This document shows positions 36,758-46,136 of a stretch of DNA of 64,000 nt, in pieces (the first letter of the stretch is position 1; each line of letters begins with the position of its first letter). The position numbers and the translations under genes are program-made. The stretch spans positions 1-64,000 of the forward strand of contig CAJTCE010000012.1 of the NCBI GenBank assembly GCA_910574745.1. Reading direction: 5' to 3'. Source of the DNA: Lachnospiraceae bacterium (GTDB lineage: Bacteria > Bacillota > Clostridia > Lachnospirales > Lachnospiraceae). The notes under the pieces are model-generated. The model had not been told where the DNA came from and ran no database searches. It saw only the letters and a list, made by a program, of their open reading frames with translations.

Positions 36758-37992
36758 AAGGAACTTTTACCATAAAGAGAAAACTGGCTATACTGACAGC
36801 TTTTATCGTGATCCTTACAAGCCATACCGTGAACGTTCTTGCAGATACGATGCGGACTGCGGATGGGGAAACGTTGGAGATTACCACAGACGGCACTTTT
36901 ATCTATATGGATTACGAAGGCCCCTGGTCTAATTATCTGGGAACGCAGATTGGCGTGGGAGTGAATGGAGCCCCGGCAAACGGAGCCATGTCGGGTATTG
37001 TATTGAATACAGGAAACGGCGGCGAGGGCGGAAGCTTTCAGGTCTATAATGCCTGGGGGCAGCCTATCGGCGGTGCGGAAGGCCGGATACAGAATTTAAA
37101 CCCAGGGCCGGAATACGGATATGAGACGATGAAATGGTCGGTAATGATCCCGGTAAGCGTTTATGGCGGAAAAGGGATTTCTGAAATATCCTTTGACTGG
37201 AAAGGGCAAAGGACAGAAGTTTTGCTGGACCATGGGAATATTCCAAATAAAGGCACGGATTCCAAAATAGGAAATGCGGACGGACAAGACGGAACACAAG
37301 GGAACAATCAGGACGGATCAGAGGGAGAGAGCGGTCAGGGCGAGGTAATCCAGGGTATGCCTGCGAATCCGCCGGTTATTACTTCCGGGCTGGCCGTAGA
37401 CGGATATTATGCCGACTGGTCGGGGTATCCTCAAACGCAGATCACTTATCTTGGCAATAATGCAAATGCGGTCCATATCGGACAGATGGCCGTTGAGGGG
37501 GACAGATTGTATGCCCATTTTTCCATGAGCGATCTATATACGTCCCAGATGCGGATCCAGATCTGGAATCTCCAGATCAACGGAAATACCTATCCTCTGC
37601 AGATACTTCCGGTAACGGGCAGCGGGGATATTGACTGGCAGAATTCCGAGGCAAAATGGGGAGAGGGCACTCATAGCAATTTTGATGTGTTTGTAGGGTA
37701 TTACCCTTCCTGTGAAGGAAAGGTGGCCTTTACCGTTTATGATGAAGCCCATACGATGGAAGGAAAGGGCGATGAGATTGAATTTTCCATCAGTCTGGAT
37801 AGACTGGCAGAGATTACGGGGGTACCGGTAGACCAGATGTCTACTATCAGGCTGAGCAATCCCAATATCGGTGCGGAAGGCGTTGAAATTTCCGGAACGC
37901 CTACGGGTCCCTGGCTTGGAGCCCTGGCTGCTTTGCTGATCGCATCGGGGTATCTGGCAAAAAGGAGAAAGGAAGAAAAAGGCTTATCATGA
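36754..37992 (+). CDS. Secreted Firmicu-CTERM sorting-domain protein (XrtG substrate)
   Basis: A 412-residue exported protein. A signal peptide covers about residues 1-32 (KRKLAILTAFIVILTSHTVN). The middle holds a VDGYYADWSGYPQT segment like that of known Firmicu-CTERM proteins, after a low-complexity linker rich in Gly, Asn, Gln and Asp (about 165-205). The last 32 residues are a sorting tail: GTPTGPWLG, a hydrophobic helix, then KRRK at about 403-406. By family knowledge such tails are cut by exosortases. The cognate enzyme XrtG is encoded by the next gene, overlapping by four bases, which strongly supports the pairing. Confidence 0.87.
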   Translation: MKGTFTIKRKLAILTAFIVILTSHTVNVLADTMRTADGETLEITTDGTFIYMDYEGPWSNYLGTQIGVGVNGAPANGAMSGIVLNTGNGGEGGSFQVYNAWGQPIGGAEGRIQNLNPGPEYGYETMKWSVMIPVSVYGGKGISEISFDWKGQRTEVLLDHGNIPNKGTDSKIGNADGQDGTQGNNQDGSEGESGQGEVIQGMPANPPVITSGLAVDGYYADWSGYPQTQITYLGNNANAVHIGQMAVEGDRLYAHFSMSDLYTSQMRIQIWNLQINGNTYPLQILPVTGSGDIDWQNSEAKWGEGTHSNFDVFVGYYPSCEGKVAFTVYDEAHTMEGKGDEIEFSISLDRLAEITGVPVDQMSTIRLSNPNIGAEGVEISGTPTGPWLGALAALLIASGYLAKRRKEEKGLS

Positions 37993-38582
37993 ACTGGTTT
38001 AGTATAGTTGTTTTTATCCTTTGGGTATACTTGCTGACAGTGTTAAAAAGGGGTAAGCTTGATTTCTGGTATTTTATAGCCGGCAGTGTGGGGCTGTTTA
38101 TCTTTTCCGTTATCTTTATAGAGCCCGTGGCTGTGGAGCCCCTCCAGAAGGCTGTTGCAGCCGCCGCCGGTATTCCGGGGCGGCTGACCGGGATATATGA
38201 ATCATATTTTCAAAAGGGTATTATTTTCATTTCTACGGGGGGCACAAGCCTGTCGCTTTATATCGACTTTGAATGCTCGGGAATCATCGAAACCCTGGCA
38301 TTCTTTGCATTGCTATGGTTTTTTCCTGTGTATCGGTTGTATGAGAAGGTTGTTGTCAGCATTGCAGGGGGGTTACTGATTTTTGCCTCCAACGTTCTGC
38401 GCATTTTTGTGATCTGTCTTGTGGTCTATTTCTTCGGAGGAGATATGTATTTTCTTGCCCATACGATCATTGGCAGGCTGGTATTTTATGCATGTACCAT
38501 AGCCCTGTATTTTTACGTATTTACCAAGTCGCAGATTATCAGACAGAAAGTAGGAGGGCTGCGGTATGAAATTCATAAGTGA
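37989..38582 (+). CDS. xrtG: Exosortase family protein XrtG
   Basis: A 197-residue membrane protein with about six helices. The exosortase triad can be placed: Cys96 in DFECSGIIE, Arg138 in SNVLRIF and His158 in LAHTIIGRL. The length and the neighbours match the Gram-positive XrtG group. It would cut C-terminal Firmicu-CTERM tails on the outer face of the membrane and perhaps transfer the protein to another molecule, as sortases do; the acceptor is unknown. It overlaps the glycosyltransferase gene by 17 bases. Confidence 0.92.
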   Translation: MNWFSIVVFILWVYLLTVLKRGKLDFWYFIAGSVGLFIFSVIFIEPVAVEPLQKAVAAAAGIPGRLTGIYESYFQKGIIFISTGGTSLSLYIDFECSGIIETLAFFALLWFFPVYRLYEKVVVSIAGGLLIFASNVLRIFVICLVVYFFGGDMYFLAHTIIGRLVFYACTIALYFYVFTKSQIIRQKVGGLRYEIHK

Positions 38583-39978
38583 TTTTTTCAGAAGCTCTAT
38601 CTTTTTCTGGGCGGCGTGGGTCATTATCCCCATTTTGATGGAAGTGCTCCCCACCGTTGCTGATTTTTTTATCCTTCTAAAGAAAAGGATTTTTCATAAA
38701 AAGGAAGAGCAACAGGATTTCTTCCCGGAAATCACTTTGATCGTTCCGGTATATAATTCAGCGGACAGCTTATACCGCTGCATAGAATCGATCCACAATT
38801 CGGATTATGACAATGAATTGATCTATATTCTCTTAGTGAATAATATGAGTACGGATAACAGTTTTGAAGTATTCTGCCAGTGCCAGAAGGATTTTCCGGG
38901 GCTGACCATCAACTGGGTAAATTCCAGGCAGGGCAAATCGAAAGCGCTGAATCTGGGTCTGTTTAACAGCTACGGTAAATATATCATCCACATCGACAGC
39001 GACGGTGTGCTGCATAAGGATGCCCTGCGCAATATGGTCCTTAAATTTGAGCAGGACCCGGGGATCCAGTGCATGACGGGAACCATCATGACCAATCCGG
39101 AGATGATAGACGGCACAAAGGGATTTTTTAAACGGCAGTTCAGGAAACTGGAATTTTTTGAATACTGTCAGGCCTTCCTGGCAGGAAGGAATTTTCAGTC
39201 GGAATTTAATAATATTTTCACACTGTCGGGGGCGTTTTCTGCCTTCCGGAAATCCTCTATTTTAAAGACCCAGCTTTATAATACCGAAACAGTGTGCGAG
39301 GATACCCACGTTACCTTTCAGATCCGTGATATGAGAAAGGAAAGAGTGGCGCTTTGTGTCGACGCCATTTTCTTTGTGGACCCTATTGAGGATATGAACC
39401 GGCTTTATATCCAGAGACAGAGGTGGCAGCGCGGGGAGCTGGAAGTCATGCACATGTTTAAGAAGGAGAGGATGGGTGCGGTAAAAGGGTTCTTATCCAG
39501 CTTTATCATCCGCCTTGTCATGTTTGACCACACCTTTGCCTTCCCCAGGATGATATGGTATTTTGCCCTGATCTGTCTTGGGTTTATCAATTACCCTTTC
39601 AGCCTTATCATACAGTCGGTTTTTGTGATGTATCTTCTGTATGTATTTTCTTCGGTCCTTTTGTATTTTTGCATCGTCATGTTTTTGTGGAAATTTGAGG
39701 ACTTGCGGAAATATTATGCCAGGAAATGGTATCTGGTGTTTTTCCTGCCCCTGTACAATTTCCTTATTTTCTGGTTCCGGTTTGCAGGGATCATCAACTC
39801 CATAAAAGGAGCGTCCACTTGGAAAATGAGGAATTTTACGGAAGAAAAAGAAGTGGTAAAAAAGATCGTAAAAAAAGATTTCCTCTGGTTTACCACCTTG
39901 TTAGAGGCCTTGAGAAGGGAAGTCAATGTACAGGATGGGGAGCAGGCGGAAACGCCAAAGGAGCAGGCGGCCGGATAA
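38566..39978 (+). CDS. XrtG-associated family 2 glycosyltransferase
   Basis: A 470-residue membrane GT2. An N-terminal helix (about 8-30) precedes the catalytic domain, with ITLIVPVYNSADSLY, the metal-binding HIDSDGV and the processive-type QRQRWQRGE motif at about residue 285. Several helices follow (about 305-420). The layout is that of membrane synthases such as NodC or hyaluronan synthase. It corresponds to the glycosyltransferase group that regularly accompanies XrtG. It may polymerise a glycan used as, or attached to, the sorted protein's anchor. Confidence 0.9.
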   Translation: MKFISDFFRSSIFFWAAWVIIPILMEVLPTVADFFILLKKRIFHKKEEQQDFFPEITLIVPVYNSADSLYRCIESIHNSDYDNELIYILLVNNMSTDNSFEVFCQCQKDFPGLTINWVNSRQGKSKALNLGLFNSYGKYIIHIDSDGVLHKDALRNMVLKFEQDPGIQCMTGTIMTNPEMIDGTKGFFKRQFRKLEFFEYCQAFLAGRNFQSEFNNIFTLSGAFSAFRKSSILKTQLYNTETVCEDTHVTFQIRDMRKERVALCVDAIFFVDPIEDMNRLYIQRQRWQRGELEVMHMFKKERMGAVKGFLSSFIIRLVMFDHTFAFPRMIWYFALICLGFINYPFSLIIQSVFVMYLLYVFSSVLLYFCIVMFLWKFEDLRKYYARKWYLVFFLPLYNFLIFWFRFAGIINSIKGASTWKMRNFTEEKEVVKKIVKKDFLWFTTLLEALRREVNVQDGEQAETPKEQAAG

Positions 39979-40036
39979 ATCGGCGGGAACAGTCGGAGTT
40001 TAAGATAAGGATCAAGAGAAGGAAAAGGAGAGAAAA

Positions 40037-40873
40037 ATGGATAAACGGACAGTTAAAAATATAGATAGAAATGCAGATAATAATGCAGATAGTATTATGG
40101 ATACGAATGCAGGTAAAAAGCTGTATGTTGTACTTCCCGCCTATAATGAGGAAGAAAATGTGGAGATCATGGTAAAGGGATGGCTTCATTACAAAGAGCG
40201 GATCTTTGATAAATTCCGTCTGGGAATGGAAATCGTTATCGTCAATGACGGAAGCAGCGATAGAACAAAGGAAATCGGGGAGAAAATGGAAAAAGATTTT
40301 CCGGAGTGCCGTCTCATAAACCATTCCGTCAATAAGGGACTTGGGGAAGCGTTGAAAACAGGGCTTTTCTATGCCAAAGAAAAGGCAGACTGCGCCTGCG
40401 TCTGCGTTATGGACTGCGACAATACCCAAAAGCCTAAGTATATCGGCAGGATGCTTTACGGCATGTACAAAAGCGGAAAAGCTCCCGACGTGGTCATTGC
40501 CTCCAGATACTGCAGGGGTTCGGAGGTTTTTGGAGTGGCAGGACACAGGCTTTTGACCAGCCAGGGAGCGCGTTTTGTATACCAGCTGATCTTAGGGGTT
40601 CCCGGCGTCAGGGACTATACATGCGGCTACCGGCTTTATAAAAGGGAAGCCCTTTTAGCGGCGGGAGAATTGTATGGGGAAGGGCTGATAGAGGAAAGCG
40701 GGTTTACCTGTATGGCGGAGCTGCTTTATAAGCTTTACCGCTCAGGAGCTTCCTTTATGGAGGTCCCCTTTTCGCTGCATTATGAGGATAAGAAGGGAAG
40801 TAGTAAAATGAAAGTGATAAAAACCGCGCTAAACAGTATAATATTAGCTTTTAACCTGCGGCTTTCCCTGTAA
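40037..40873 (+). CDS. Family 2 glycosyltransferase, dolichyl-phosphate-mannose-synthase-like
   Basis: A 278-residue GT2 with LPAYNEEENVEI, VNDGSSDRT and the metal-binding VMDCDNTQ. The order and spacing resemble polyprenyl-phosphate hexose synthases (DPM1, ArnC). The last helices (LNSIILAFNLRLSL) may touch the membrane. Such enzymes charge undecaprenyl phosphate with a sugar for GT-C transferases on the outer face; an 833-residue GT-C-like membrane protein is encoded in the same operon. The first 30 residues are an Asn/Asp-rich repeat (ADNNADSIMDTNAG). Confidence 0.87.
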   Translation: MDKRTVKNIDRNADNNADSIMDTNAGKKLYVVLPAYNEEENVEIMVKGWLHYKERIFDKFRLGMEIVIVNDGSSDRTKEIGEKMEKDFPECRLINHSVNKGLGEALKTGLFYAKEKADCACVCVMDCDNTQKPKYIGRMLYGMYKSGKAPDVVIASRYCRGSEVFGVAGHRLLTSQGARFVYQLILGVPGVRDYTCGYRLYKREALLAAGELYGEGLIEESGFTCMAELLYKLYRSGASFMEVPFSLHYEDKKGSSKMKVIKTALNSIILAFNLRLSL

Positions 40874-40924
40874 GAGGACGGGGATTCGTTCCCTAAACGG
40901 GAAAAAAGTTATGGAGAGAATATA

Positions 40925-42022
40925 ATGGGAAAATTAGCTTCTTTGTTTACAAACAGGGAAAAGAGAATGCCGGCGATCTTATATATGTGCCTTATTTTAA
41001 CGATCATAGGCGCTGTGTTTACAGGCAGGGAATTGATACAAAACCGCAGGGCTTATATCGGGGAATTTGAGAGAAGCCAGAGGGAGGAGACAACGATTTT
41101 AAAAGCGGCCCTGGAAGGGCAGACGGAAGGGGAAATGACCGACTTTATCAGGAGGGCTTTTCCGGCATCGGGAGCGCAGTGGGCCTTTCTTTATCATGAT
41201 AAGGAGGTAGTCTTTGCAAAAAACGATACAACGACCCAAAATCTGGGGGCTTTAAAGGAAACGGGAGCCTTTCTCGCTTATCTGGAGGGACAGGAAGGAA
41301 TTTTGACCGTCAGCGACGCCTTTTTATCTGATGAGGGAAAAAACTATTATATCGGCATCATATCGGATAGGGACCATGCTCTATCGCTGGCGGGGGTAAC
41401 CAGCCATGAGATTTATATCATATTGTGTCTGTCCGCCGTGACGCTGATCTTTGCCGGCGGCCTGATCTTTGTCACAGGACTTTTGAATGCAAGGGACGAG
41501 AGCCTTTTTAAGGTCCGGGGGGAGCTTGTAGAGAGAAACGAGAAGTTTGCCGAATACGAAGAGGAGCTTTTGCAGGACGAAGAAGATGCAAAGGAGCGGC
41601 TTTTGCGGGATGAAGGCGGGCAGGGGAGAAAGGAATATTATGATAAGGACGTATTTAGGATGCTTCTTAATAAATCCTCGGATCCGGCCCTTTTTCCCAT
41701 TACCTTCATGCTTGCAAGAGTGGTAATGGAAGACCGCTATTACGGGCGCGACGAGATTTTCGGCGCTATGGATTTCATTAAGGAACGCCTTAAGAATACC
41801 CAGATACTGGCTGAGCTGGGAAAGGGAAGATTTGCTGCCATCCTTTACAAGACAGAACTTTCGGAAGCCAAAGAGCAGAAAGAGGAAATAATATCCGCAT
41901 GGAATGAGTCGGATAAGAGCAGGGAATTAAAACTGGAATTAAAGCTGTATCCGGTCATGGAGGGAGAAGAGCCGTCAGAGGCTTTTAAAAAGAGCGGTTT
42001 TTTAAAAAACCAGGAGGAATAG
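40925..42022 (+). CDS. Membrane sensor-like protein with degenerate GGDEF-like domain
   Basis: A 365-residue protein. Membrane helices at about 17-36 and 162-188 enclose an extracytoplasmic domain of about 125 residues. A charged coiled coil follows (about 195-235). The last 130 residues (KDVFRMLLNKSSDPALFP, MLARVVMEDRYYGRDEIFG, LGKGRFAAILY) keep the rhythm of GGDEF domains, but the GGDEF signature itself is replaced by GKGRF and cannot act as a cyclase. The assignment is tentative. It lies inside the XrtG operon and may be a regulator. Confidence 0.6.
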   Translation: MGKLASLFTNREKRMPAILYMCLILTIIGAVFTGRELIQNRRAYIGEFERSQREETTILKAALEGQTEGEMTDFIRRAFPASGAQWAFLYHDKEVVFAKNDTTTQNLGALKETGAFLAYLEGQEGILTVSDAFLSDEGKNYYIGIISDRDHALSLAGVTSHEIYIILCLSAVTLIFAGGLIFVTGLLNARDESLFKVRGELVERNEKFAEYEEELLQDEEDAKERLLRDEGGQGRKEYYDKDVFRMLLNKSSDPALFPITFMLARVVMEDRYYGRDEIFGAMDFIKERLKNTQILAELGKGRFAAILYKTELSEAKEQKEEIISAWNESDKSRELKLELKLYPVMEGEEPSEAFKKSGFLKNQEE

Positions 42023-42027
42023 ATTTT

Positions 42028-42474
42028 ATGCGGTATAAACAATATAAATTTAAATTTTATCTCAATGCCAGACACGCCATATACCGGGACGGCGTTATGG
42101 GACAGGTACATCCCCATACGTGGGAGATTACCTTAAACGTGATAAAGGGCAGGGATGAATTTGTGGAGTTTTATGTGCTGGAACGAAAGGTGGAGGAATT
42201 TATGGAAACATTCCAGGACCGGCTTTTAAATGAGATAAAACCCTTCGACGTACGAAATCCCACGCTGGAAAACTGCTGTGAATATTTTAAGGACCGGCTT
42301 GTAGAAATCCTCAATAAAGAAGGGTGGATTTTTTTGATGATGGAAATGAGCGAGACTCCTGCGCGTTCCTATGTGATCAGTCTGATCGACGAGGGAGAAA
42401 ACGCGGATACCCAGTCCCTCAATACATTGACTGATATGCTGTTAAAGGAGATCAAGAGTGCAAAAAAACAATAA
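42028..42474 (+). CDS. 6-pyruvoyl-tetrahydropterin-synthase-like protein of the XrtG cluster (copy 2)
   Basis: A 148-residue T-fold protein related to the protein encoded at 36299. It keeps NARHAIY and the VHPHTWEI zinc-site residues and the late Glu region (MEMSETPARSY). As in copy 1 the catalytic Cys is missing; the place reads MGQVHPH. It overlaps the large membrane protein gene by 17 bases. Two such proteins in one operon suggest a hetero-oligomer or two separate steps. Confidence 0.8.
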   Translation: MRYKQYKFKFYLNARHAIYRDGVMGQVHPHTWEITLNVIKGRDEFVEFYVLERKVEEFMETFQDRLLNEIKPFDVRNPTLENCCEYFKDRLVEILNKEGWIFLMMEMSETPARSYVISLIDEGENADTQSLNTLTDMLLKEIKSAKKQ

Positions 42475-44959
42475 AAAGCGGGAAAGCGGCCTTATCTTTT
42501 CGTGGAAAAATTTCATATTTTTCGCCGGCCTTCTGCTTCTGGCAGTCCTTAGCATCTGCTATGTGATCTTTTTAAAAAACAAAGGGATCGATCCTTCGGG
42601 AAACGATATCTGGGGGCATTTATTCAAATCGGAGATCATGTATGAAAACATAAAAAAGGGAAATTTCTATCCCCTTTATGAAAGCAGCTGGTATAACGGC
42701 ATTCAGCTGTATCGTTACTGGGCGCCCCTTCCTTATTATCTGATGGCGCTTTTGATCTTTATAGAAGACGGCAGCCTGATCGTAGCGTATTATCTCTTTG
42801 CGGGAGTATCCCTGTTTTTTGGAGGCGTCCCTTTTATTCTCATGGGAAGAAGGGGAGAAAAGCCCTATATGGGGATTTCCTTTGCCCTGCTCTGGTTTTT
42901 TATGCCGGAAAATTTCCGGGTATTTTTTTGTGAAGGAAATCTGCCGCGTATGCTGACGGGAATCATCATCCCCTATTTGATCTACTTTTTGTGGAGATAT
43001 TTGAGGGAAGGAAAAAAAGCGGCTTTACCGGGGATCGTACTCACAATGGCGATGATCACTCTTTCCCATGTGATGATAGCGGCAATGGCGGGAGTGGGGG
43101 CGTTTTTGTTCCTGCTGTTTGACTACTTTAAGAACAGAAGATTTGGCAGAAGCGTCCGGATTTTATGGAGTATGGTCTGCGGCATCATGATAACCGGGAT
43201 CTGGCTGCTTCCCGCTCTATCCGGCGGTATGGTATCCATGAACCCGGAAGCCGGTTCTAAGGTCATGGAATCTTTGATGTATCATTTGTCCGTGTCTTTA
43301 AATCCCATGAACCGGATAGGCGGCATAACCGATACATTTTATTACGGCATTGCGGTAACTTTTCTGTCTGTGGCAGGCATTTTACTGGCGCAGAATAAAA
43401 AGAAAGCGGGATTTATTTTAAGCCTTGTGATCCTTATTTTGACAACGCCGGCGCTGCTTCCTGTTTTAAGAAAGATGCCCTTAAACCAGCTTTTCTGGAT
43501 GATGCGTTTTGCAACGATCGTGTACGGTTTCTTCTTCCTCTCCATGCTGGAGTGGAAAAGCCTGAAGGTCCGGTACGGTGCGCTGGCGGTGCTTCTTCTC
43601 ATAGCGGATTGTGTTCCTTCGTTTATGTTTGACCGATACCTGACGGAAGCCTCAGAAAATGCGGTGGTCAATACAAAAGAGGTAAAAGAGCTGACGGTGC
43701 AGAGAGCCGCGCTTATGGATTTGAGCAGTCTGGGTTCTTACCCCTCCTATGAGCTTTGCAGGGGAGAGGGGGCAGTTGATTATACTTATGGATGGGCCTG
43801 GCAGGGAGCCGCAACGAGTGAAAATATCGTGATGCTGAATACGGCCCTGGAAAATGAAGCCTATGTATATTTGTTTGACCGCTGTCTGGAGTTAGGAAAT
43901 GATACGGTCCTTGTGTTTAAGCAGTATATCGGAAAAAAGGGAAAGACCTATGAAGATCTTTTGGCGGGGGCAGAAGCCAGCGGCTATTTTAAAACGGCGG
44001 AAACCGAAGTGGCGTATATATTCAAAAAAGATACTCCAAAATCCTTCGGGACTGTAACGGAATACCATGGGCTTGCAGTGGGCAGCTACGCAAATATCAT
44101 GACCTTATATTATCCGGGCTTTACAGAGGGAAATTCCGATTATTTGGATGATTATACGTTAGAAGAGCTTTGCGGATATAAGGCCGTATTCTTAAGCGGA
44201 TTTTCTTACCGGGACAGGGAAAAGGCGGAAAAGCTTTTACAGGATGCGTCCGATAAGGGCGTTAAGGTCGTTTTGGATATGACCCATGTGCCTGCCGACG
44301 AGAAAACGAAGCAGCAGACTTTTCTGGGGATCACGGCAATGCCTGTTACCTTTCACAAACGCTTTCCCATGCTGTATTATAACAACAGGGAAATCCTCCT
44401 AAGGGAGTTTTCGGAAGATAACACCCTGTGGAATACAGGGTATCTTACAGGCAATATGGACATTACCGGACGATTTTCCTTTGAAGGGGAGGAACTGGTC
44501 TTTGCAGGCGTGGATCCGAATCACGAAAATATCTGCTATCTGGGGCTGAATCTGATGTATCATGCTACAGAGACCGGAGATGAAGAGGCGCTTTCGGTCA
44601 TGACAGAGCTTCTTTGTATCCCTGTGGAGCAGCTTCCTTTCAGAAAGCTGGTTGTTCTTTCATATGAGGCGGATGCAGAAGGGCTTACCATCAGAGCGGA
44701 AGGCGGATATGAAAAGGCTGTGATCAATACCACGCTGGCCTATCAGGATATTTTTGATTCCGACAGGCCCATAGAGCGGCAGAATAATCTGCTTAAAACG
44801 GCTTCGGGAGAGACGAGGATCACGTTCCGTTATCCCCTGTTAAAGCCGGGAATCTTTGTAAGTCTCCTGGGCCTTTTGATGGCGGCGGTTCCGTGGATAT
44901 GGTCCGTGTTTTCCGGAAAAAAGAAAAAACGGCCCTGTGGGGAAGAAAATGCAGGTTAA
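42458..44959 (+). CDS. Large GT-C-like membrane protein, PTPS-related (PF10131 type)
   Basis: An 833-residue protein with a GTG start seven bases after GGAG. It has about ten to twelve membrane helices in the first 410 residues, a large extracytoplasmic domain (about 410-800) and one last helix (about 805-825). GNDIWGHLFKSEIMYENIKK in the first loop supplies the acidic residues expected in GT-C transferases. This matches the membrane family called PTPS-related because its genes sit beside PTPS-like ones, as here. It probably transfers a lipid-linked sugar on the outer face, using the product of the DPM-like enzyme. Confidence 0.82.
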   Translation: MQKNNKKRESGLIFSWKNFIFFAGLLLLAVLSICYVIFLKNKGIDPSGNDIWGHLFKSEIMYENIKKGNFYPLYESSWYNGIQLYRYWAPLPYYLMALLIFIEDGSLIVAYYLFAGVSLFFGGVPFILMGRRGEKPYMGISFALLWFFMPENFRVFFCEGNLPRMLTGIIIPYLIYFLWRYLREGKKAALPGIVLTMAMITLSHVMIAAMAGVGAFLFLLFDYFKNRRFGRSVRILWSMVCGIMITGIWLLPALSGGMVSMNPEAGSKVMESLMYHLSVSLNPMNRIGGITDTFYYGIAVTFLSVAGILLAQNKKKAGFILSLVILILTTPALLPVLRKMPLNQLFWMMRFATIVYGFFFLSMLEWKSLKVRYGALAVLLLIADCVPSFMFDRYLTEASENAVVNTKEVKELTVQRAALMDLSSLGSYPSYELCRGEGAVDYTYGWAWQGAATSENIVMLNTALENEAYVYLFDRCLELGNDTVLVFKQYIGKKGKTYEDLLAGAEASGYFKTAETEVAYIFKKDTPKSFGTVTEYHGLAVGSYANIMTLYYPGFTEGNSDYLDDYTLEELCGYKAVFLSGFSYRDREKAEKLLQDASDKGVKVVLDMTHVPADEKTKQQTFLGITAMPVTFHKRFPMLYYNNREILLREFSEDNTLWNTGYLTGNMDITGRFSFEGEELVFAGVDPNHENICYLGLNLMYHATETGDEEALSVMTELLCIPVEQLPFRKLVVLSYEADAEGLTIRAEGGYEKAVINTTLAYQDIFDSDRPIERQNNLLKTASGETRITFRYPLLKPGIFVSLLGLLMAAVPWIWSVFSGKKKKRPCGEENAG

Positions 44960-45022
44960 CGGAATATGATTTGAGGGTCAGATGAACATGCAGGAATGTT
45001 TGCCCGACCCATGGAGGTAAAA

Positions 45023-46135
45023 ATGAAAAAGAAATTGATTCTTGTTTTTGGGACCAGGCCGGAGGCCATAAAAATGTGCCCTCTCGTCAGGGAATTAAAA
45101 AAAAGGGACTCTTTTCAGGCGGTCGTATGCGTTACGGGACAGCATAAGGAAATGCTGAAACAGGTGCTTAAAAGTTTCGGGATCGTGCCGGATTACGATC
45201 TTAAGATCATGGAAAGAGGACAGACCCTGTTTGACATTACGGAAAAGGTCCTATCAGGTATGAAAAGAATCTATGAGGCGGAAAGGCCGGATATGGTGCT
45301 GGTACACGGGGATACGAGCACGGCTTTTGCCAGCGCCCTGGCGGCCTTTTATGAAAATATCCCCATAGGACATGTGGAGGCGGGGCTTAGGACCTATGAT
45401 ATACGGTCCCCTTATCCGGAGGAGTTTAACAGACAGGCCATCGGCAGTATGGCTCTTTTCCATTTTGCTCCTACAGAGGCGGCTGCCGGGCATCTTTTGA
45501 GGGAGGGAAAGAAAAGAGAACGGATTTTTGTTACGGGAAATACGGCAATTGATGCGCTTGCCACAACAGTCTCACGGGGCCATTTCAGCCCTGCTTTAAA
45601 GGAAATCGATGAATGGACGGATGGCGGAAGGCTTATCTTGCTGACGGCTCACCGCAGGGAAAATCTCGGAAAGCCCCTTTATGAAATTTTTGAAGGAATC
45701 AGGGAAGTGCTTTTGGAGCATAATGATTTAAAAATGGTCTACCCCGTTCATTATAACCCCATAGTGAGGGAAGCCGCAGATCAGGTATTTGCAGGCATGG
45801 ACAGGGTAAAGCTGATCGAACCCATGGAGGTAGTGGATTTCCATAATCTGATGGAACGTAGTTTCCTGATCCTGACCGACAGCGGCGGGATCCAGGAGGA
45901 AGCGCCGGCTTTAGGGAAGCCCGTTTTGGTGCTGAGGGATACCACGGAACGTCCGGAAGGAATGAAAGCGGGGACGCTGCGGCTTGCAGGGACAAAGAAA
46001 GAAAATATTTCCGGGGAATTTAAACTTTTGGTTGAAAATCACGAAATATATGATAAGATGAGTCAGGCGGTCAATCCTTATGGAGACGGGACGGCCAGCA
46101 GACAGATTGCGGATATTTTGGAGAGGTCGTGTTAA
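45023..46135 (+). CDS. wecB: UDP-N-acetylglucosamine 2-epimerase (non-hydrolysing)
   Basis: The enzyme interconverts UDP-GlcNAc and UDP-ManNAc. I start at 45023, after GGAGG, giving 370 residues, the family norm. Motifs in order: VFGTRPEAIKM, VHGDTSTAFA, GHVEAGLRT, EEFNRQAIG, TAHRRENLG and DSGGIQEEAP. Its place in the XrtG operon suggests the glycan made here contains ManNAc or a derivative. The symbol is by family; the cell may hold another copy for teichoic acid. Confidence 0.94.
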   Translation: MKKKLILVFGTRPEAIKMCPLVRELKKRDSFQAVVCVTGQHKEMLKQVLKSFGIVPDYDLKIMERGQTLFDITEKVLSGMKRIYEAERPDMVLVHGDTSTAFASALAAFYENIPIGHVEAGLRTYDIRSPYPEEFNRQAIGSMALFHFAPTEAAAGHLLREGKKRERIFVTGNTAIDALATTVSRGHFSPALKEIDEWTDGGRLILLTAHRRENLGKPLYEIFEGIREVLLEHNDLKMVYPVHYNPIVREAADQVFAGMDRVKLIEPMEVVDFHNLMERSFLILTDSGGIQEEAPALGKPVLVLRDTTERPEGMKAGTLRLAGTKKENISGEFKLLVENHEIYDKMSQAVNPYGDGTASRQIADILERSC

Positions 46136-46136
46136 G

